A stretch of DNA of 64,000 bases from Xanthomonas hortorum pv. pelargonii (GCF_024499015.1 NZ_CP098604.1:1426001-1490000), one strand, 5' to 3'. Positions 44,722 through 54,925 are shown, numbered from the stretch's first letter. Notes: a model not told the origin generated them from the sequence alone. A program made the numbers and translations.

Positions 44722-45826
44722 CGGCCGCCTCCTTGGCATCGGGGCCGGCCAGCTCGGCGGTGATGGTGAAGCGATCCACATTACGACCGGCATCGCTCTG
44801 CAGTACGCCGGTCAGCGAGGGCGTGCGCCACAGCGGCGAGCCTTCCAGACGACGCACCAGCGAGGACGCTTCGTTGCTCAATCCGATCAACTGCAATTGC
44901 CCGCCTTCGACCGAGAATTTTTCCAGATAGGTGCCGCCAGGAAGACGCCTACTCAGCTCGTCCCAGATTTCCACCGAGGTGGGGCGCGTGGCGCGTTGCT
45001 GCTGGAAGAAGGTGGCACCTTCGACCAGATCCAGCAATTGCTGGCGTTCGGCAGCGACCTGGCGCGCACGTGCGGCGTTAGCCTGCACCTTGGCGCGCAA
45101 GTCGTCGGCGGCCCGGCGGCGGTTATCGAGCAGCAGCCAACCGGCCACTGCCAATAGCACCAGTGCGGCGGCGGTGAGCAACAGGTTCCAGCGCTGCATC
45201 GGGTCGCTGCGGCGCAGGCGACGCGCAGGCGGCAGCAGGTTCACGCCTAGCGGCAGGCCATGCGCATCGGTCACATCGATGCCTGACAACGCGCTGCTCC
45301 ATGCGTCGGGCACACCGTCCGGGCCATCGATCATGCGGCGCGGCACCACCACCAGTTCGGCATCGAGCTGGCCGTCTTCGCGCACATCGAGCACGCGCGC
45401 GTCGAAATACACCTGGTCGGCGGTGAACGGGGTTTGTCGATCGATTTCAAAGCGCGCCACATCCTGCAAACGCGCGGCGGCGGCGGCAGGCAGGCGCAAC
45501 GGACGACGCAAGGCATGCGCGGCCGGCAACAGCCAGTGCCGCGGCAGTCCTTCCAATGCGGTGGGCAACAAGGCGTTCACTTCCTGCGGCTGCACTGGCC
45601 ACGGCAGGCTGGCGATGGTCTCGCTGCTGTGGTCGCGCTGGCGCAGCAGTTGCAGCGCTTCGCCGTCCGGTTGCAACAACAGGCGTGACTGCGACAGACC
45701 CAACTGCCATTGCCAGCGCTGCGGCAACCAGGCCAGCAACGATTGCTGCCACCAACGCCAGAAGCCTCCGGCTCCCGGCATGGCGCGTACGCCGATACGA
45801 CCCAAGGTATCCCGCCATGCGGTCAT
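44705..45826 (-). CDS. xpsL: Type II secretion protein XpsL (GspL)
   Basis: 373-aa inner membrane protein that recruits the ATPase XpsE. A cytoplasmic actin-like domain (about 1-220; [20 protein letters not shown]) is followed by one membrane span (about 235-255, [19 protein letters not shown]) and a periplasmic domain with a coiled coil and PilN-like fold ([20 protein letters not shown]). The ATG at 45826 overlaps the xpsK stop (ATGA). Confidence 0.94.
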   Translation of the reverse strand: MTAWRDTLGRIGVRAMPGAGGFWRWWQQSLLAWLPQRWQWQLGLSQSRLLLQPDGEALQLLRQRDHSSETIASLPWPVQPQEVNALLPTALEGLPRHWLLPAAHALRRPLRLPAAAAARLQDVARFEIDRQTPFTADQVYFDARVLDVREDGQLDAELVVVPRRMIDGPDGVPDAWSSALSGIDVTDAHGLPLGVNLLPPARRLRRSDPMQRWNLLLTAAALVLLAVAGWLLLDNRRRAADDLRAKVQANAARARQVAAERQQLLDLVEGATFFQQQRATRPTSVEIWDELSRRLPGGTYLEKFSVEGGQLQLIGLSNEASSLVRRLEGSPLWRTPSLTGVLQSDAGRNVDRFTITAELAGPDAKEAADATQR

Positions 45827-46674
45827 TGCACTGCTGCTCCCTCTTCCCAACGCAACACGGTATAGGCCGACCCAGGTAATGCGGACGCACTGATGGACAC
45901 GACCGCCCGCAATACAGCCTCGCGTCCCTGACTCAGTCGCGCCCGGCTCTCGATACTATAAGTGTCCGAGCCACCGAGCGTCGCCTCGCTGCCCGGCAAA
46001 CTCGGCGGCGCATCACGCTGGGCCAGCAATTGCCGCGCATCCAGCCCCATCGCGGTCAACACCGGGCCTGGTGCAAAGCGCGCTTCAGGCCGCGAGCGGC
46101 CGCTGTACAGCGTGAGGTTGGGCAATAGCTTGCGATACAGCTCGCCATCCATGCCCAGCACCAGGCGCAACTCGCCCAGCGTTTCGAACGGGCCGTCTTT
46201 TGCGCCGTACGGCAACCCGGCATCAGCGTAATCGCGATCTTCTGCGCCGCCGCCCGGCTGGCCCAACGAGTCGCCATCGCGCCAATCGACGATGGCGCCG
46301 GCAATGCGCGTATCGCGGCCCTGTTCGCCACCGACGGCGCGCACCAAGCCGGCCAGCAACGCGGGCTCGGCCATGTTCAAGTCCACCTTGCCGCTCTCGT
46401 CAGTGATACGAATCTCCACGGTGGCATCGTCCATCTGCCAACGATAGCGCCGGCCGTCTGCGCGCCAGCGTGCCTGCGTATCGGTGCTTTGCATACGAGA
46501 CAACGCGTATTCCAGGCCAGAACGCGCGTATTCCTGCGCCTGCGCGCCATTGCGCAGCATGCTGCCTTGCAATGCTTCCACCCGCGCGGTGAGCGCGAAT
46601 GCACCGATCATCGCAGTGAGCAGCGCAATCAGCCACAACACCAACACCAGCGCGGCACCGCGCATTGCGCTCAT
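45823..46674 (-). CDS. xpsK: Type II secretion minor pseudopilin XpsK (GspK)
   Basis: 283-aa minor pseudopilin capping the pseudopilus. A short leader (MSAMRG) is cleaved before [20 protein letters not shown]. As usual for GspK, the +5 glutamate of other pseudopilins is absent. The globular part carries the SAM-like and acidic GspK features ([34 protein letters not shown]). ATGA overlaps on both sides (xpsJ before, xpsL after). Confidence 0.94.
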   Translation of the reverse strand: MSAMRGAALVLVLWLIALLTAMIGAFALTARVEALQGSMLRNGAQAQEYARSGLEYALSRMQSTDTQARWRADGRRYRWQMDDATVEIRITDESGKVDLNMAEPALLAGLVRAVGGEQGRDTRIAGAIVDWRDGDSLGQPGGGAEDRDYADAGLPYGAKDGPFETLGELRLVLGMDGELYRKLLPNLTLYSGRSRPEARFAPGPVLTAMGLDARQLLAQRDAPPSLPGSEATLGGSDTYSIESRARLSQGREAVLRAVVSISASALPGSAYTVLRWEEGAAVQ

Positions 46675-47306
46675 TGCCCCGCTCCCGGGTTGCTGGATTG
46701 CGGCAAGGCCACCACCAGCGGCGGCCAGGCGGCATCGCCACTGCGGATCTCGATGCGCACCAGCAACGGTAAACGGTCGTGCCATTCCCATTGCGGCAAC
46801 CACGCGCTCAGGCGGCCGTTCTGCGGATCCATGCCGCGATAGCGAAAGCTCACCTGTTGTACGCCTTCGGCGAGCGTTTCCGGCGGCAGCGTGGTGCCCT
46901 CCTCGATCGACTTGCCCGATTGCAGCATGGTCAATGCGATCAACAGATTGCGCTGCTCGCCATCGCCGGCCACCGACAGATCATGCAGATAGGGCCCGCC
47001 ACGGCCCAAATAATCCGGCACATCGGCAGCGAAACGCATGCGCTGCGGCTCGCCGATGAACAACATCGGTTGCTGGCTTTGCGGGTCGATGCCCATCGCG
47101 ATCGGCAAGGCGGCCGATAGACGCCGGCGCAGGAATTCTTCCACCGCACGCACGCGTTCGCTGCGCTGGGCGATCGCCTCGCCACGCTGACTGACCGCAC
47201 TGGCCGAGCGCAAGGTGGCGAACGCCAATGCCAGCCCGCCGACCAGCAACATCGTGGCCAGCAGCACTTCGATCAAGGTAAACCCTGCGCTGCGCGAACG
47301 ACTCAT
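46671..47306 (-). CDS. xpsJ: Type II secretion minor pseudopilin XpsJ (GspJ)
   Basis: 211-aa minor pseudopilin. Prepilin leader MSRSRSAG, then [20 protein letters not shown] with Phe at +1 and Glu at +5 (Glu13). The globular domain contains [12 protein letters not shown] and [10 protein letters not shown], as in PulJ-type proteins. Processed by the prepilin peptidase and exported to the pseudopilus tip. Overlaps xpsI and xpsK by 4 bases each. Confidence 0.94.
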   Translation of the reverse strand: MSRSRSAGFTLIEVLLATMLLVGGLALAFATLRSASAVSQRGEAIAQRSERVRAVEEFLRRRLSAALPIAMGIDPQSQQPMLFIGEPQRMRFAADVPDYLGRGGPYLHDLSVAGDGEQRNLLIALTMLQSGKSIEEGTTLPPETLAEGVQQVSFRYRGMDPQNGRLSAWLPQWEWHDRLPLLVRIEIRSGDAAWPPLVVALPQSSNPGAGQ

Positions 47307-47719
47307 GGCGCGCTGCCCGGCTGCGCCGCAGCGACCAGCCGCAGGGTGCGCCATTGCAGCACCTGATTGGGCTGCTCGCCCCAACGCACCACCAGGGTCA
47401 GTTGCAACAGCGTGTGCGCGCCAGGGGACACCGGCGCCTGCGGATTACGCCGCGGTTCGTCGTACGGGCGCACATCCATCGACCAGCGAAAATGCCCGTC
47501 TTCGAAAGTGCCTTGTTGCTGCTCGGGCACCAGCGGTTTGTCCATGCCCTGCGCGGCCAGCAACGATTGCGCGTGCAGCGTGGCGCGCGTGCTTTCGTCG
47601 GCCGCGCGCACCTGACGCGCAGCGCCGGACAGCGATCCCAGCAACAGACTCAACGCCAATGCCAGCAGCGCAAAGGCGACGATCACCTCGATCAGTGTGT
47701 AACCGCGCTGGCGCTTCAT
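47303..47719 (-). CDS. xpsI: Type II secretion minor pseudopilin XpsI (GspI)
   Basis: 138-aa minor pseudopilin. Leader MKRQRG, then YTLIEVIVAFALLALALSLL with Glu at +5 (Glu11). Tyr replaces the usual Phe or Met at +1. The C-terminal domain includes LQLTLVVRWGEQ. ATGA overlaps with xpsH and xpsJ. Confidence 0.93.
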   Translation of the reverse strand: MKRQRGYTLIEVIVAFALLALALSLLLGSLSGAARQVRAADESTRATLHAQSLLAAQGMDKPLVPEQQQGTFEDGHFRWSMDVRPYDEPRRNPQAPVSPGAHTLLQLTLVVRWGEQPNQVLQWRTLRLVAAAQPGSAP

Positions 47720-48225
47720 GGCGCCGGCGTCCGCAGTTGCCCGGAGCGCACTTCGCCGGTGATCCAGCCCACGTCCACACGCCAGGTGGCGTCCTTGACG
47801 CGCAGGTCGATGCGCCCGCCGGTGGAGGCGCCATCGGGGAAGAACTGGATGGCGCCCTGATCCTGCCGCGACTGCACCTGCCGCGCGCCGGTAAAACGCA
47901 CCTCCAGCGACGCCGGCAGATCGCCGTGATGGCCGCCGGGCGCTTCCCAACGGCGCTGCTGCGGGTCGATCAGAAAGCGCTGCGGGGTGCCGGTGGCGAT
48001 TGCCTGGGTGCGCGTGTAGCGCAGCTGCGAGGCGATCGCCTTGCCGGCGGTGCGCAGGCGCATGCCGTCGATCCCGCCGTTGAGTGCGGCAGCGGCCAGT
48101 ACGCCGGCCATCGCGATCAAGGCGATGACCAGCAGCATTTCCAACAACGAACTGCCACGCGTGCGTCTGCCACCAGGACCGACCACTCCATGCGGATGAC
48201 GCAACGGCTGACACGCAACGCGCAT
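47716..48225 (-). CDS. xpsH: Type II secretion minor pseudopilin XpsH (GspH)
   Basis: 169-aa minor pseudopilin. An unusually long leader (24 residues, ending GRRTRG) precedes SSLLEMLLVIALIAMAGVLA, with Ser at +1 and Glu at +5 (Glu29). The body contains LRYTRTQAIATGTPQRFLID, typical of GspH/FimT. ATG at 48225, 11 bases downstream of the xpsG stop. A shorter leader is not possible from an in-frame ATG. Confidence 0.92.
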   Translation of the reverse strand: MRVACQPLRHPHGVVGPGGRRTRGSSLLEMLLVIALIAMAGVLAAAALNGGIDGMRLRTAGKAIASQLRYTRTQAIATGTPQRFLIDPQQRRWEAPGGHHGDLPASLEVRFTGARQVQSRQDQGAIQFFPDGASTGGRIDLRVKDATWRVDVGWITGEVRSGQLRTPAP

Positions 48226-48235
48226 GGCGGAAGGC

Positions 48236-48667
48236 TTATTGGTACTTGATGTCCGCGTCGTAGCTGCTGCCGCCGGGGCGGCCATCCTTGCCCAGGCTGA
48301 TCAGATCGAACGGCTGGCCATCGCCGGGCACACGGTATTCGATGGTGTGGCCCCACGGGTCGTTGAGTTCGACCGGCTTGGCGTACGGACCGAGCCAGCC
48401 ACTGCTGCCGCCCGGCTGGGTGACCAGCTCATCGAGCTTGCCCGGCAACTTGCCGGTGTCGAGCTGGAAATTCTCGATCTTGCCGGCCAGGGTCTGGATC
48501 TGCGATTTGGCCAGATTGGCCTTGCCGCGATCGGCACCACCGAGCACACGGCTACCAACCAGGGTGAGCACCGCACCGATCAGCACGATGACGATGATGA
48601 TTTCCAGCAAGCTCATGCCGGCCTGGGCTGCACGCGATGGACTACGGGTAATGGAGCGCTTGATCAT
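48236..48667 (-). CDS. xpsG: Type II secretion major pseudopilin XpsG (GspG)
   Basis: 143-aa major subunit of the pseudopilus. A leader of 17 residues ends at AAQAG, then MSLLEIIIVIVLIGAVLTLV with Glu at +5 (Glu22). GspG features follow: KSQIQTLAGKIENFQLDTGK, LVTQPGGSSGWLGPY, NDPWGHTIEYRVPG and DADIKYQ. The ATG at 48667 has AAGGAAA at good spacing. Confidence 0.95.
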   Translation of the reverse strand: MIKRSITRSPSRAAQAGMSLLEIIIVIVLIGAVLTLVGSRVLGGADRGKANLAKSQIQTLAGKIENFQLDTGKLPGKLDELVTQPGGSSGWLGPYAKPVELNDPWGHTIEYRVPGDGQPFDLISLGKDGRPGGSSYDADIKYQ

Positions 48668-48790
48668 GAACGATTTCCTTGCACGTCGATGAAAGATGCT
48701 GCCGCCAGAAGATGACACGGCGGGCATTGCAATGGTTCCCGCATGGGTGTCGTGCGGTTACCTGAAAGTTGTTGTGAATCCACCGCCACG

Positions 48791-50008
48791 TTATCCGATG
48801 GCATTGGTCAGGTCATACAGCGGCACCAGCACCGAGATGATGACAAGCCCCACCACCGAGGCCAACACCAGCGTGATCAGCGGCACCAAGGCGGCCAGTG
48901 CGCGGTCGATGGCTTGCGCGGTTTCCAGCTCGAAGGTGTCGGCGGTCTTGAGCAGCATGGTATCCAACGCGCCGGACTCTTCGCCCACCTGAATCATCTG
49001 CAGGGCCAGCCGCGGGAAGCGCTTGCCGCGTGCCAGCGACATCGCCAGGCCATGGCCGTTCTTGACGTCGTCGGCAGCGGCGTCGACATCTTCGACCAGC
49101 GCCAGATTCGACATGACATTGCGCGCGATGCCGATCGCGGCCAGCAGCGGCACGCCGTTGCGCAGCAAGGTGCCCAGCGTGCGCGTCAGCCGCGCGGTTT
49201 CCAGGCGTGCGATCAGGCTGCCGACGACTTTCTGCCGCAGCAGCCATTCGTCCAGCGCGGCACGAAACGCCGCATTGCGCCGCTTGCGATCCAGCCACAG
49301 CCCGAGCACGCCCGGCACCACGATCAGCACCACCCACCAGTCGCGCACCAGCAGGCCCACGCTCAAAACGGCTTGCGTGAACCACGGCAAGGCCACATCC
49401 AGGCTTTCGTACATCTGCGCAAACTGCGGCACCACATAACCGAGCAGGAACAGCAACGCACAGCCGACCACCGCCAGCAGAATCGCCGGATAGATCAGCG
49501 CATTGATCACCTTGCCGCGCAGCGCACGGCTGCGCTCCAGATAATCGGCCAGGCGTTGTAGGGTGTCCTGCATGCTGCCGCCGGCTTCGCCCGCGCGCAC
49601 CATGTTGATGTAGAGCTTGGAGAACAGCCCATGCTGGCGTTCCAGTGCCGAGGACAGCGGCGCGCCGCCACGCACGGTGTCGCGCACATCGCCGATCACG
49701 CGCCGGCTTTTTTCGTCTTCGGGCAGATCCATCAGGATCGACAGCGCACGATCCAGCGGCTGGCCGGCACCGATCAGCGTGGACAGCTGCTGGGTGAATT
49801 GCACCAGCGCGGCGTTGTCGAACGGCTTCTTGCGCAACAGCATGCGCAGCGACGGCGAGTCGCTTTCGCCGGTGGCCAGACGCGTTTCCACCGGCAGATG
49901 GCCTTGCTCCTGCAGACGCAGCACCACTTCTGCATCGCTGGCCGCTTCCATCTGGCCATCGAGCATTTCGCCGTGCGCGTCGAGCGCCTTGTAGCGGTAC
50001 AGGGGCAT
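48791..50008 (-). CDS. xpsF: Type II secretion inner membrane platform protein XpsF (GspF)
   Basis: 405-aa polytopic protein of the inner membrane platform. N-terminal MPLYRYKALDAHGEMLDGQM is diagnostic. Two GspF domains (about 70-190 and 270-395) with FTQQLSTLIGAGQPLDRALS and ETARLTRTLGTLLRNGVPLL, and three membrane helices (about 170-190, 215-240 and 370-395). Start ATG at 50008. It is separated from xpsE by 175 bases that include a heptamer array, so coupling to xpsE is looser than for the later genes. Confidence 0.95.
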   Translation of the reverse strand: MPLYRYKALDAHGEMLDGQMEAASDAEVVLRLQEQGHLPVETRLATGESDSPSLRMLLRKKPFDNAALVQFTQQLSTLIGAGQPLDRALSILMDLPEDEKSRRVIGDVRDTVRGGAPLSSALERQHGLFSKLYINMVRAGEAGGSMQDTLQRLADYLERSRALRGKVINALIYPAILLAVVGCALLFLLGYVVPQFAQMYESLDVALPWFTQAVLSVGLLVRDWWVVLIVVPGVLGLWLDRKRRNAAFRAALDEWLLRQKVVGSLIARLETARLTRTLGTLLRNGVPLLAAIGIARNVMSNLALVEDVDAAADDVKNGHGLAMSLARGKRFPRLALQMIQVGEESGALDTMLLKTADTFELETAQAIDRALAALVPLITLVLASVVGLVIISVLVPLYDLTNAIG

Positions 50009-50019
50009 CAGGCTGGAAG

Positions 50020-50058
50020 GCCGGGATTCGGGATTCGGGAATCGGGAATCGGGAAAAG
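50020..50058. repeat. Short heptamer array between xpsE and xpsF
   Basis: GGGATTC, GGGATTC, GGGAATC, GGGAATC and GGGAAAA units in tandem, followed by a core-like GCGCGATGCCGCGCTGCGTT. A one-armed relative of the inverted heptamer elements, placed inside the xps operon just upstream of the xpsF start. Confidence 0.8.
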
Positions 50059-50183
50059 CGCGATGCCGCGCTGCGTTGGCGCGAGTGGGCGCACCTGTGC
50101 GCGTGCGCGACGCGTTGCCGGGACCTTGCCCTGCTTATCCTCCGATCCTGAGCATCCGATGCTCGTTGTGGCTCCGTTGACTC

Positions 50184-51923
50184 TCACGCATCCTCCGTCA
50201 CGCGCAGCACTTCTTCGATGGTGGTTTCGCCGCGCAAGGCCTTGGACAGGCCGTCTTCGTACATGGTGCGCATGCCGGCCTTGCGGGCCAGTTGTTCGAT
50301 CTCGCCCATGCCGGCGCGGCGCATCACCGCGCGCCGCAGCTCGTCGTTCATCACCAGGAATTCGACGATGGTGGTGCGGCCAAGATAGCCGGTCGGCGCC
50401 GCTGCCGAGGCACGCGGGCGATACAGGTAAATCTCGCCCTCCGGCTGCAGGCGGCGCAGGTTGAAACGCTCAACCTCCTCCGGCGATGCCAGGTAGCGTT
50501 CGGCATTGGGCAGGTCGAGTTTGCGTACCAGGCGCTGCGCCAGGATGCCGTTGATGGTGGAGGTGAGCAGGTAGTCTTCCACGCCCATGTCGAGCAGGCG
50601 GGTGATGCCGCCGGCCGCGTTGTTGGTGTGCAGCGTGGACAACACCAGATGGCCGGTGAGCGCGGACTGGATCGCGATGCGCGCGGTTTCCAGATCGCGC
50701 ATTTCGCCGATCATGATGATGTCCGGATCCTGACGCACGATGCTGCGCAGCGCATTGGCGAAATCCAGCCCGATCTGCGGCTTGGCCTGGATCTGGTTGA
50801 TGCCTTCGATCTGGTATTCCACCGGGTCTTCGACAGTGATGATTTTCACGTCCGAGGTGTTGAGCTGGCTCAACGCGGTGTACAGCGTGGTGGTCTTGCC
50901 CGAGCCGGTCGGGCCGGTCACCAGCATGATGCCGTGCGGTTGCTCGAGCACCTTGCGGAACTGCGGCAGAAAATCTTCGGTAAAGCCCAGCTTGTAGAAG
51001 TCGAACACCACTGTTTCGCGATCGAGCAGACGCATCACCACGCTTTCGCCATGCGCGGTAGGCACGGTGCTGACGCGCAGATCCAGCTCCTTGCCCTGCA
51101 CGCGCAGCATGATGCGGCCGTCCTGCGGCAGCCGGCGTTCGGCGATGTTGAGCTTGGCCATGATCTTGACGCGGCTGATCACCGCGGCAGTGAGTTTGGC
51201 CGGCGGGCTTTCGCCTTCCACCAGCACACCGTCCACGCGGTAACGCACCTTGAGCCGGCTTTCGAACGGTTCGATATGGATGTCGGAGGCGCGCAGTTCC
51301 ACTGCGTGCTGGATCACCAGATTCACCAGCCGGATCACTGGCGCTTCGGAGGCCAGATCGCGCAGCGCTTCGATGTCGTCGCTGCTGTTGGCATCGCCAT
51401 CGGCAGTTTCCACGATGGTGCCCATCGCGCTGCGGCCCTGGCCATACCAGCGCTCGATCAGATCGTCGATTTCAGAGCGCAACCCGACCTGCAGAAACAG
51501 CGGGAATCCGGTCGCAAGGCGCACCGCATCGATCGCGTAATCGTCGTACGGATCGGCGATCCACAGATCCAGCCGGCCATCGCGTTCGCCCACCGGGCAC
51601 AGATGAAATTGTTTGAGAAAACGCAGCGACAGGCCCTGCACTTCGGGCAGCATTTCCGGCGGGGTATCGCCGAGTTGGCGTGCGTCCACCAGCGGCAGGC
51701 CCAGCACGTCGGCGCAGGTCTCTGCATGATCGCGTTCGGACACCAGGCCCAGACGGCCCAGCAAGGCCAGCAGGCCCATGCCGGATTCGGTCTGCAACTG
51801 GCGCGCGCGCAGCAGATCGGTGTCCTTCAGACGACGGCGTTCAAGCAATGCTTCGACGATGCGCGTCTCCGCACTTCGATGCTCAATTGGATCGACGGCA
51901 ACCGCGTTCACACTCGTCTCCAC
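50184..51923 (-). CDS. xpsE: Type II secretion ATPase XpsE (GspE)
   Basis: Cytosolic secretion ATPase (579 aa from GTG at 51923) that powers pseudopilus assembly via XpsL. An N-terminal GspE_N domain is followed by a catalytic core with Walker A GPTGSGKT (337-344), the Asp box ITVEDPVEYQIEGINQIQ, Walker B DPDIIMIGEMRDLETA and the His box TGHLVLSTLHTNNA. The tetracysteine zinc region of most GspE proteins is missing: the segment around PNAERYLASPEEVERFNLRR has no Cys, as known for the Xanthomonas branch. The start is uncertain: no ATG is nearby, and the family-like sequence begins only at IEHRSAETRIVEALLERR, where the codon is ATT. Confidence 0.94.
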   Translation of the reverse strand: METSVNAVAVDPIEHRSAETRIVEALLERRRLKDTDLLRARQLQTESGMGLLALLGRLGLVSERDHAETCADVLGLPLVDARQLGDTPPEMLPEVQGLSLRFLKQFHLCPVGERDGRLDLWIADPYDDYAIDAVRLATGFPLFLQVGLRSEIDDLIERWYGQGRSAMGTIVETADGDANSSDDIEALRDLASEAPVIRLVNLVIQHAVELRASDIHIEPFESRLKVRYRVDGVLVEGESPPAKLTAAVISRVKIMAKLNIAERRLPQDGRIMLRVQGKELDLRVSTVPTAHGESVVMRLLDRETVVFDFYKLGFTEDFLPQFRKVLEQPHGIMLVTGPTGSGKTTTLYTALSQLNTSDVKIITVEDPVEYQIEGINQIQAKPQIGLDFANALRSIVRQDPDIIMIGEMRDLETARIAIQSALTGHLVLSTLHTNNAAGGITRLLDMGVEDYLLTSTINGILAQRLVRKLDLPNAERYLASPEEVERFNLRRLQPEGEIYLYRPRASAAAPTGYLGRTTIVEFLVMNDELRRAVMRRAGMGEIEQLARKAGMRTMYEDGLSKALRGETTIEEVLRVTEDA

Positions 51924-51984
51924 TGGTTCGGCGCCGACTGTAGCAGTTTGCCGCGACGATCAACCGCACCCATCTGAATCGCCC

Positions 51985-52022
51985 TGAAAAACAATGCCCC
52001 CGGTGATTGGCCGGGGGCATCG
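51985..52022 (-). terminator. Rho-independent terminator of the first subtilase gene
   Basis: On the minus strand, GATGCCCCCGG, a loop CCAATCA, then CCGGGGGCATTG followed by TTTTT. It lies about 20 bases after the protease stop codon and just upstream of xpsE, insulating the two. Confidence 0.9.
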
Positions 52023-52040
52023 GTCACACTATTTCACCGC

Positions 52041-53920
52041 TTACTGTCGTGCAACGAGCGTCAGCTTCGCGTAGTCCTTCGCACCGACCAGCTTGATGTA
52101 GTAGGCGCCTGCCTTGGGTGCAGTGAAACGCACGGTTTCGCTGTTGCCCGGGCGGGTCGACTTGGCATCGTAGGAGGTAGCGGTGGGCTCGGCTTCGAAG
52201 CTGACATACACCGACACATCACCGGTGCCGCCGTAGGTCATGAAGCTGAGCACCGCGCCGGCCTTGGCGTCGAAGCTGTACAGCGTGGAGCTGCCGGCAG
52301 CGCCGCTCAGCCCAGCCAACGGCGCCTTGTTGGTCAGCGCGATGGCGGTCGGTGCGCAGCTCTCGGTGGCCGGGTCGCAGGGTTCCACCAGCACCGCTTC
52401 CAGCGCGGCCTTGGCATCGACGATGCCGCTGCCGATCGGGGTGCTGGCCGGCGGGGTCACCGGGAAGCGACGGCTGGTCTGCTTGAGCAGGGTTTCCACC
52501 GCGGCCGGGGTCAGCGGGCCATCGCCCAGACCGATCGACGCGCTCTGCACCAGCGCCACGACGCCGGCCACGTGCGGGGACGCCATCGAGGTGCCACCCA
52601 GACCCATATAGGTATAGGTACCCGAGGTCGGCGTGGTCGCACCGGTGTAGCCGGCCTGCCAGATGTAGCCACCCGGATTGCCGTCCACGCTGCCGCCGCC
52701 ACCCGGACCCGACAAGTCGACCTTGCTGCCGTAGTTGGAGTAGTAGGTGATGCCGCCGGTGATGCGCGTGGCGCCCACGGTGATCGTGTTGTTGCAGCTG
52801 GCCGGCGAATGGTTGGCCGCATCTTCGCCGCTGTTGCCGGCCGCCACCACCACGGTGGTGCCGCGCGACACCGCGCCGTTGATCGCCACCTGGGTGGCCG
52901 GATCGCAGGGTTCGCCGCCGCCCAGGCTCATGTTGATGACTTCGGCCGGGTTGGTGTTGGCCGGCACGCCATCCACCGCACCGCCCGAGGCCCACACGAT
53001 CGCATCGGCGATGTCGGAGGTGTAGCCGCCGCAACGGCCGAGCACGCGCACCGGCAGGATGGTCGCCTTCGGCGCCACGCCAGCCATACCTACGCCGTTA
53101 TTGGTCGCCTCGGCCACGGTTCCCGAGACATGGGTACCGTGCCAGGAGCTTTCCTGTGCCACCGAGCCGTCGTAGCAGACGTTGTCGGCTTCTTCCCAGT
53201 CGCCGTAATCCAGCGCGCCGGGCACGCGGGCGTCGGTCGGGCGACGCGAGACTTCGGCGTCGGTGATGAAGTCGTAACCCTGCAGCAGGTTACCGGCAAA
53301 ATCCGGATGGCCCGGCAGGATGCCGGTATCCAGCACCGCCACCACCACGCCTGCACCCTGCGAGAGGTCCCATGCGGCCGGCGCGTTGATGCCGCCGTTG
53401 GGGTTGCTCAGGTGCCACTGGTACTGCGCGTACAGCGGGTCGTTGGGAACCAGCTGCGGAGTCACGTCGGTCGCTGCGCGGGTCTTCTTGATCTCGACCG
53501 GGCGCAGCATGCGATCGATCTGCACGTCGACTACCGACGGGTCGCTCTTGAGCTCGGCCACCACCTTGTCCACTTGCGCGGGGGTCAACGTGCTGGACAG
53601 CTTGATCAGGTCCGAACCGATGCCGAGCTTGCGCACATATGTCGCCTTGGCGGCGGCAGTGGCGCGCGCACCACTGCTGGCACCGACGCGGCCGACCGCA
53701 GCCTGCACCGCGCCGAGCTTGCTGGCGCGATCGGTTGCGGCGGCCGTGTTGTCCTTGTAGCGCACGATCAACCGGCTACTGAACGCAGCGCCATCCGCTG
53801 CTGCCTGAGTCGGTTCCTTGACCAGCAGTTGGGGGCGGCAGCGAGGGTGCCCGAAGCACCGAGAGCCATCATCAGGATGGCCCCAGCAAGCGGGTTGAAA
53901 CGGAAATTCTTGTCGATCAC
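52041..53920 (-). pseudogene. Secreted subtilisin-like serine protease (S8), apparent frameshift after the signal peptide
   Basis: The main frame encodes an S8 peptidase with the full triad: Asp in VVAVLDTGILPGHPDF, His in WHGTHVSGT, Ser in GTSMASPHVAG, plus the oxyanion Asn in AAGNSGED. An I9-like propeptide precedes it, and a C-terminal pre-peptidase (PPC) domain ends KDYAKLTLVARQ. The signal peptide is in another frame: GTG at 53920 (preceded by AGAGGA) gives VIDKNFRFNPLAGAILMMAL then GASGTLAAAP. One extra C in the C5 run at 53831-53835 would join the frames (APQLLVKEPTQ). Probably sequencing error or recent lesion. A likely Xps substrate and paralogue of the protease at 61254-63137. Confidence 0.85.
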
Positions 53921-54144
53921 GGTGAAGTCCTCTTCGTGTGTTTCGTCAGTCAAGTCAGGCTTGGAACGACACTCGAAACTGCTGCGCAACCGCGCACGGC
54001 ACGCTGCGTTTCGTCAGCCACTCCTGGTACGGCCATCACTCCATGCGAATCCGTTGGCCGGCCCAGCCACGGTCCTTACCCGCCCCCTCAGGCCTTGCTC
54101 TACCGCAGCGGCGCAACTCGGCGCCGCTGCGTTTCATGCAGCAG

Positions 54145-54925
54145 CGCGTTACCAGCCGAAACCGGCACCCACGCCGATCGAGCTGTCGTCGCCACTGAGT
54201 GCGCCGCCCACCGTCACCGTGGCGCGCGGGCTGATGGCACGCTGATACCCCACCGACAACGCCGACTCGCCGTTCTGGAAACCGACGCCGGCACCGACGC
54301 GGTTTTGCGAGGCGATACCGGCCACGCTGGCGGACATGTTCAACATCGCCGAGCTCATCGCGCCCTGACGATCCAGGCGACGGTTCTGCCGACGCAGGCG
54401 GTCTTCGATATCGCCCTGGTAGCTTTCGAAGCTGTCGGCCATCGCGCTGTAGCGGCTGTCGGTGTAGCTGTTGGCCGCGGCAACGCCGTTGTCCAGCTGC
54501 CCCCTGTTGACCGCATCGGTGGCACGCGTACCGGCCGCCACATTGGCCACCTGACGCTCGCCGCCAACGCTGCCCACCGACACCGTGTCGGCACGATCGG
54601 CAACCGAGCCCTGGCCGAGTGCAACTGCACCCTGCGCACTGGCACGTGCGCCCTGGCCAATCGCCGTGCCCGATGCCGCACTGACCTGCGCGCCTTCGCC
54701 CATCGCCACCGCATTGGTCGCCACCGCCGCAATCTGCGTGTTGGCTCCCACCGCCGTGCTGCCATCGGCATTGACGCGTGCATTGCTGCCGATCGCAGTG
54801 TCGTTGGGACCATGCGCATACGCGCTGCCGCCGATTGCAGTACCGGTCACGTGGTTGGCCACGGCCGCCGTGCCCACTGCAGTGGACGTTGCGGCCGGCG
54901 TGATGCTGCCGACCACTGCTGCGGT
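54145..54925. repeat. 3' end of adhesin 1, near-identical to 63225-64000
   Basis: About 770 bases (from GCGCGTTACCAGCCGAAACC to the TCGGCAGCATCACGCCGGCC region, read on opposite strands) match the last gene in the window with only a handful of substitutions, mostly synonymous-looking. This covers the anchor, stalk and last head repeats. The level of identity points to recent duplication or ongoing gene conversion. Confidence 0.9.
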
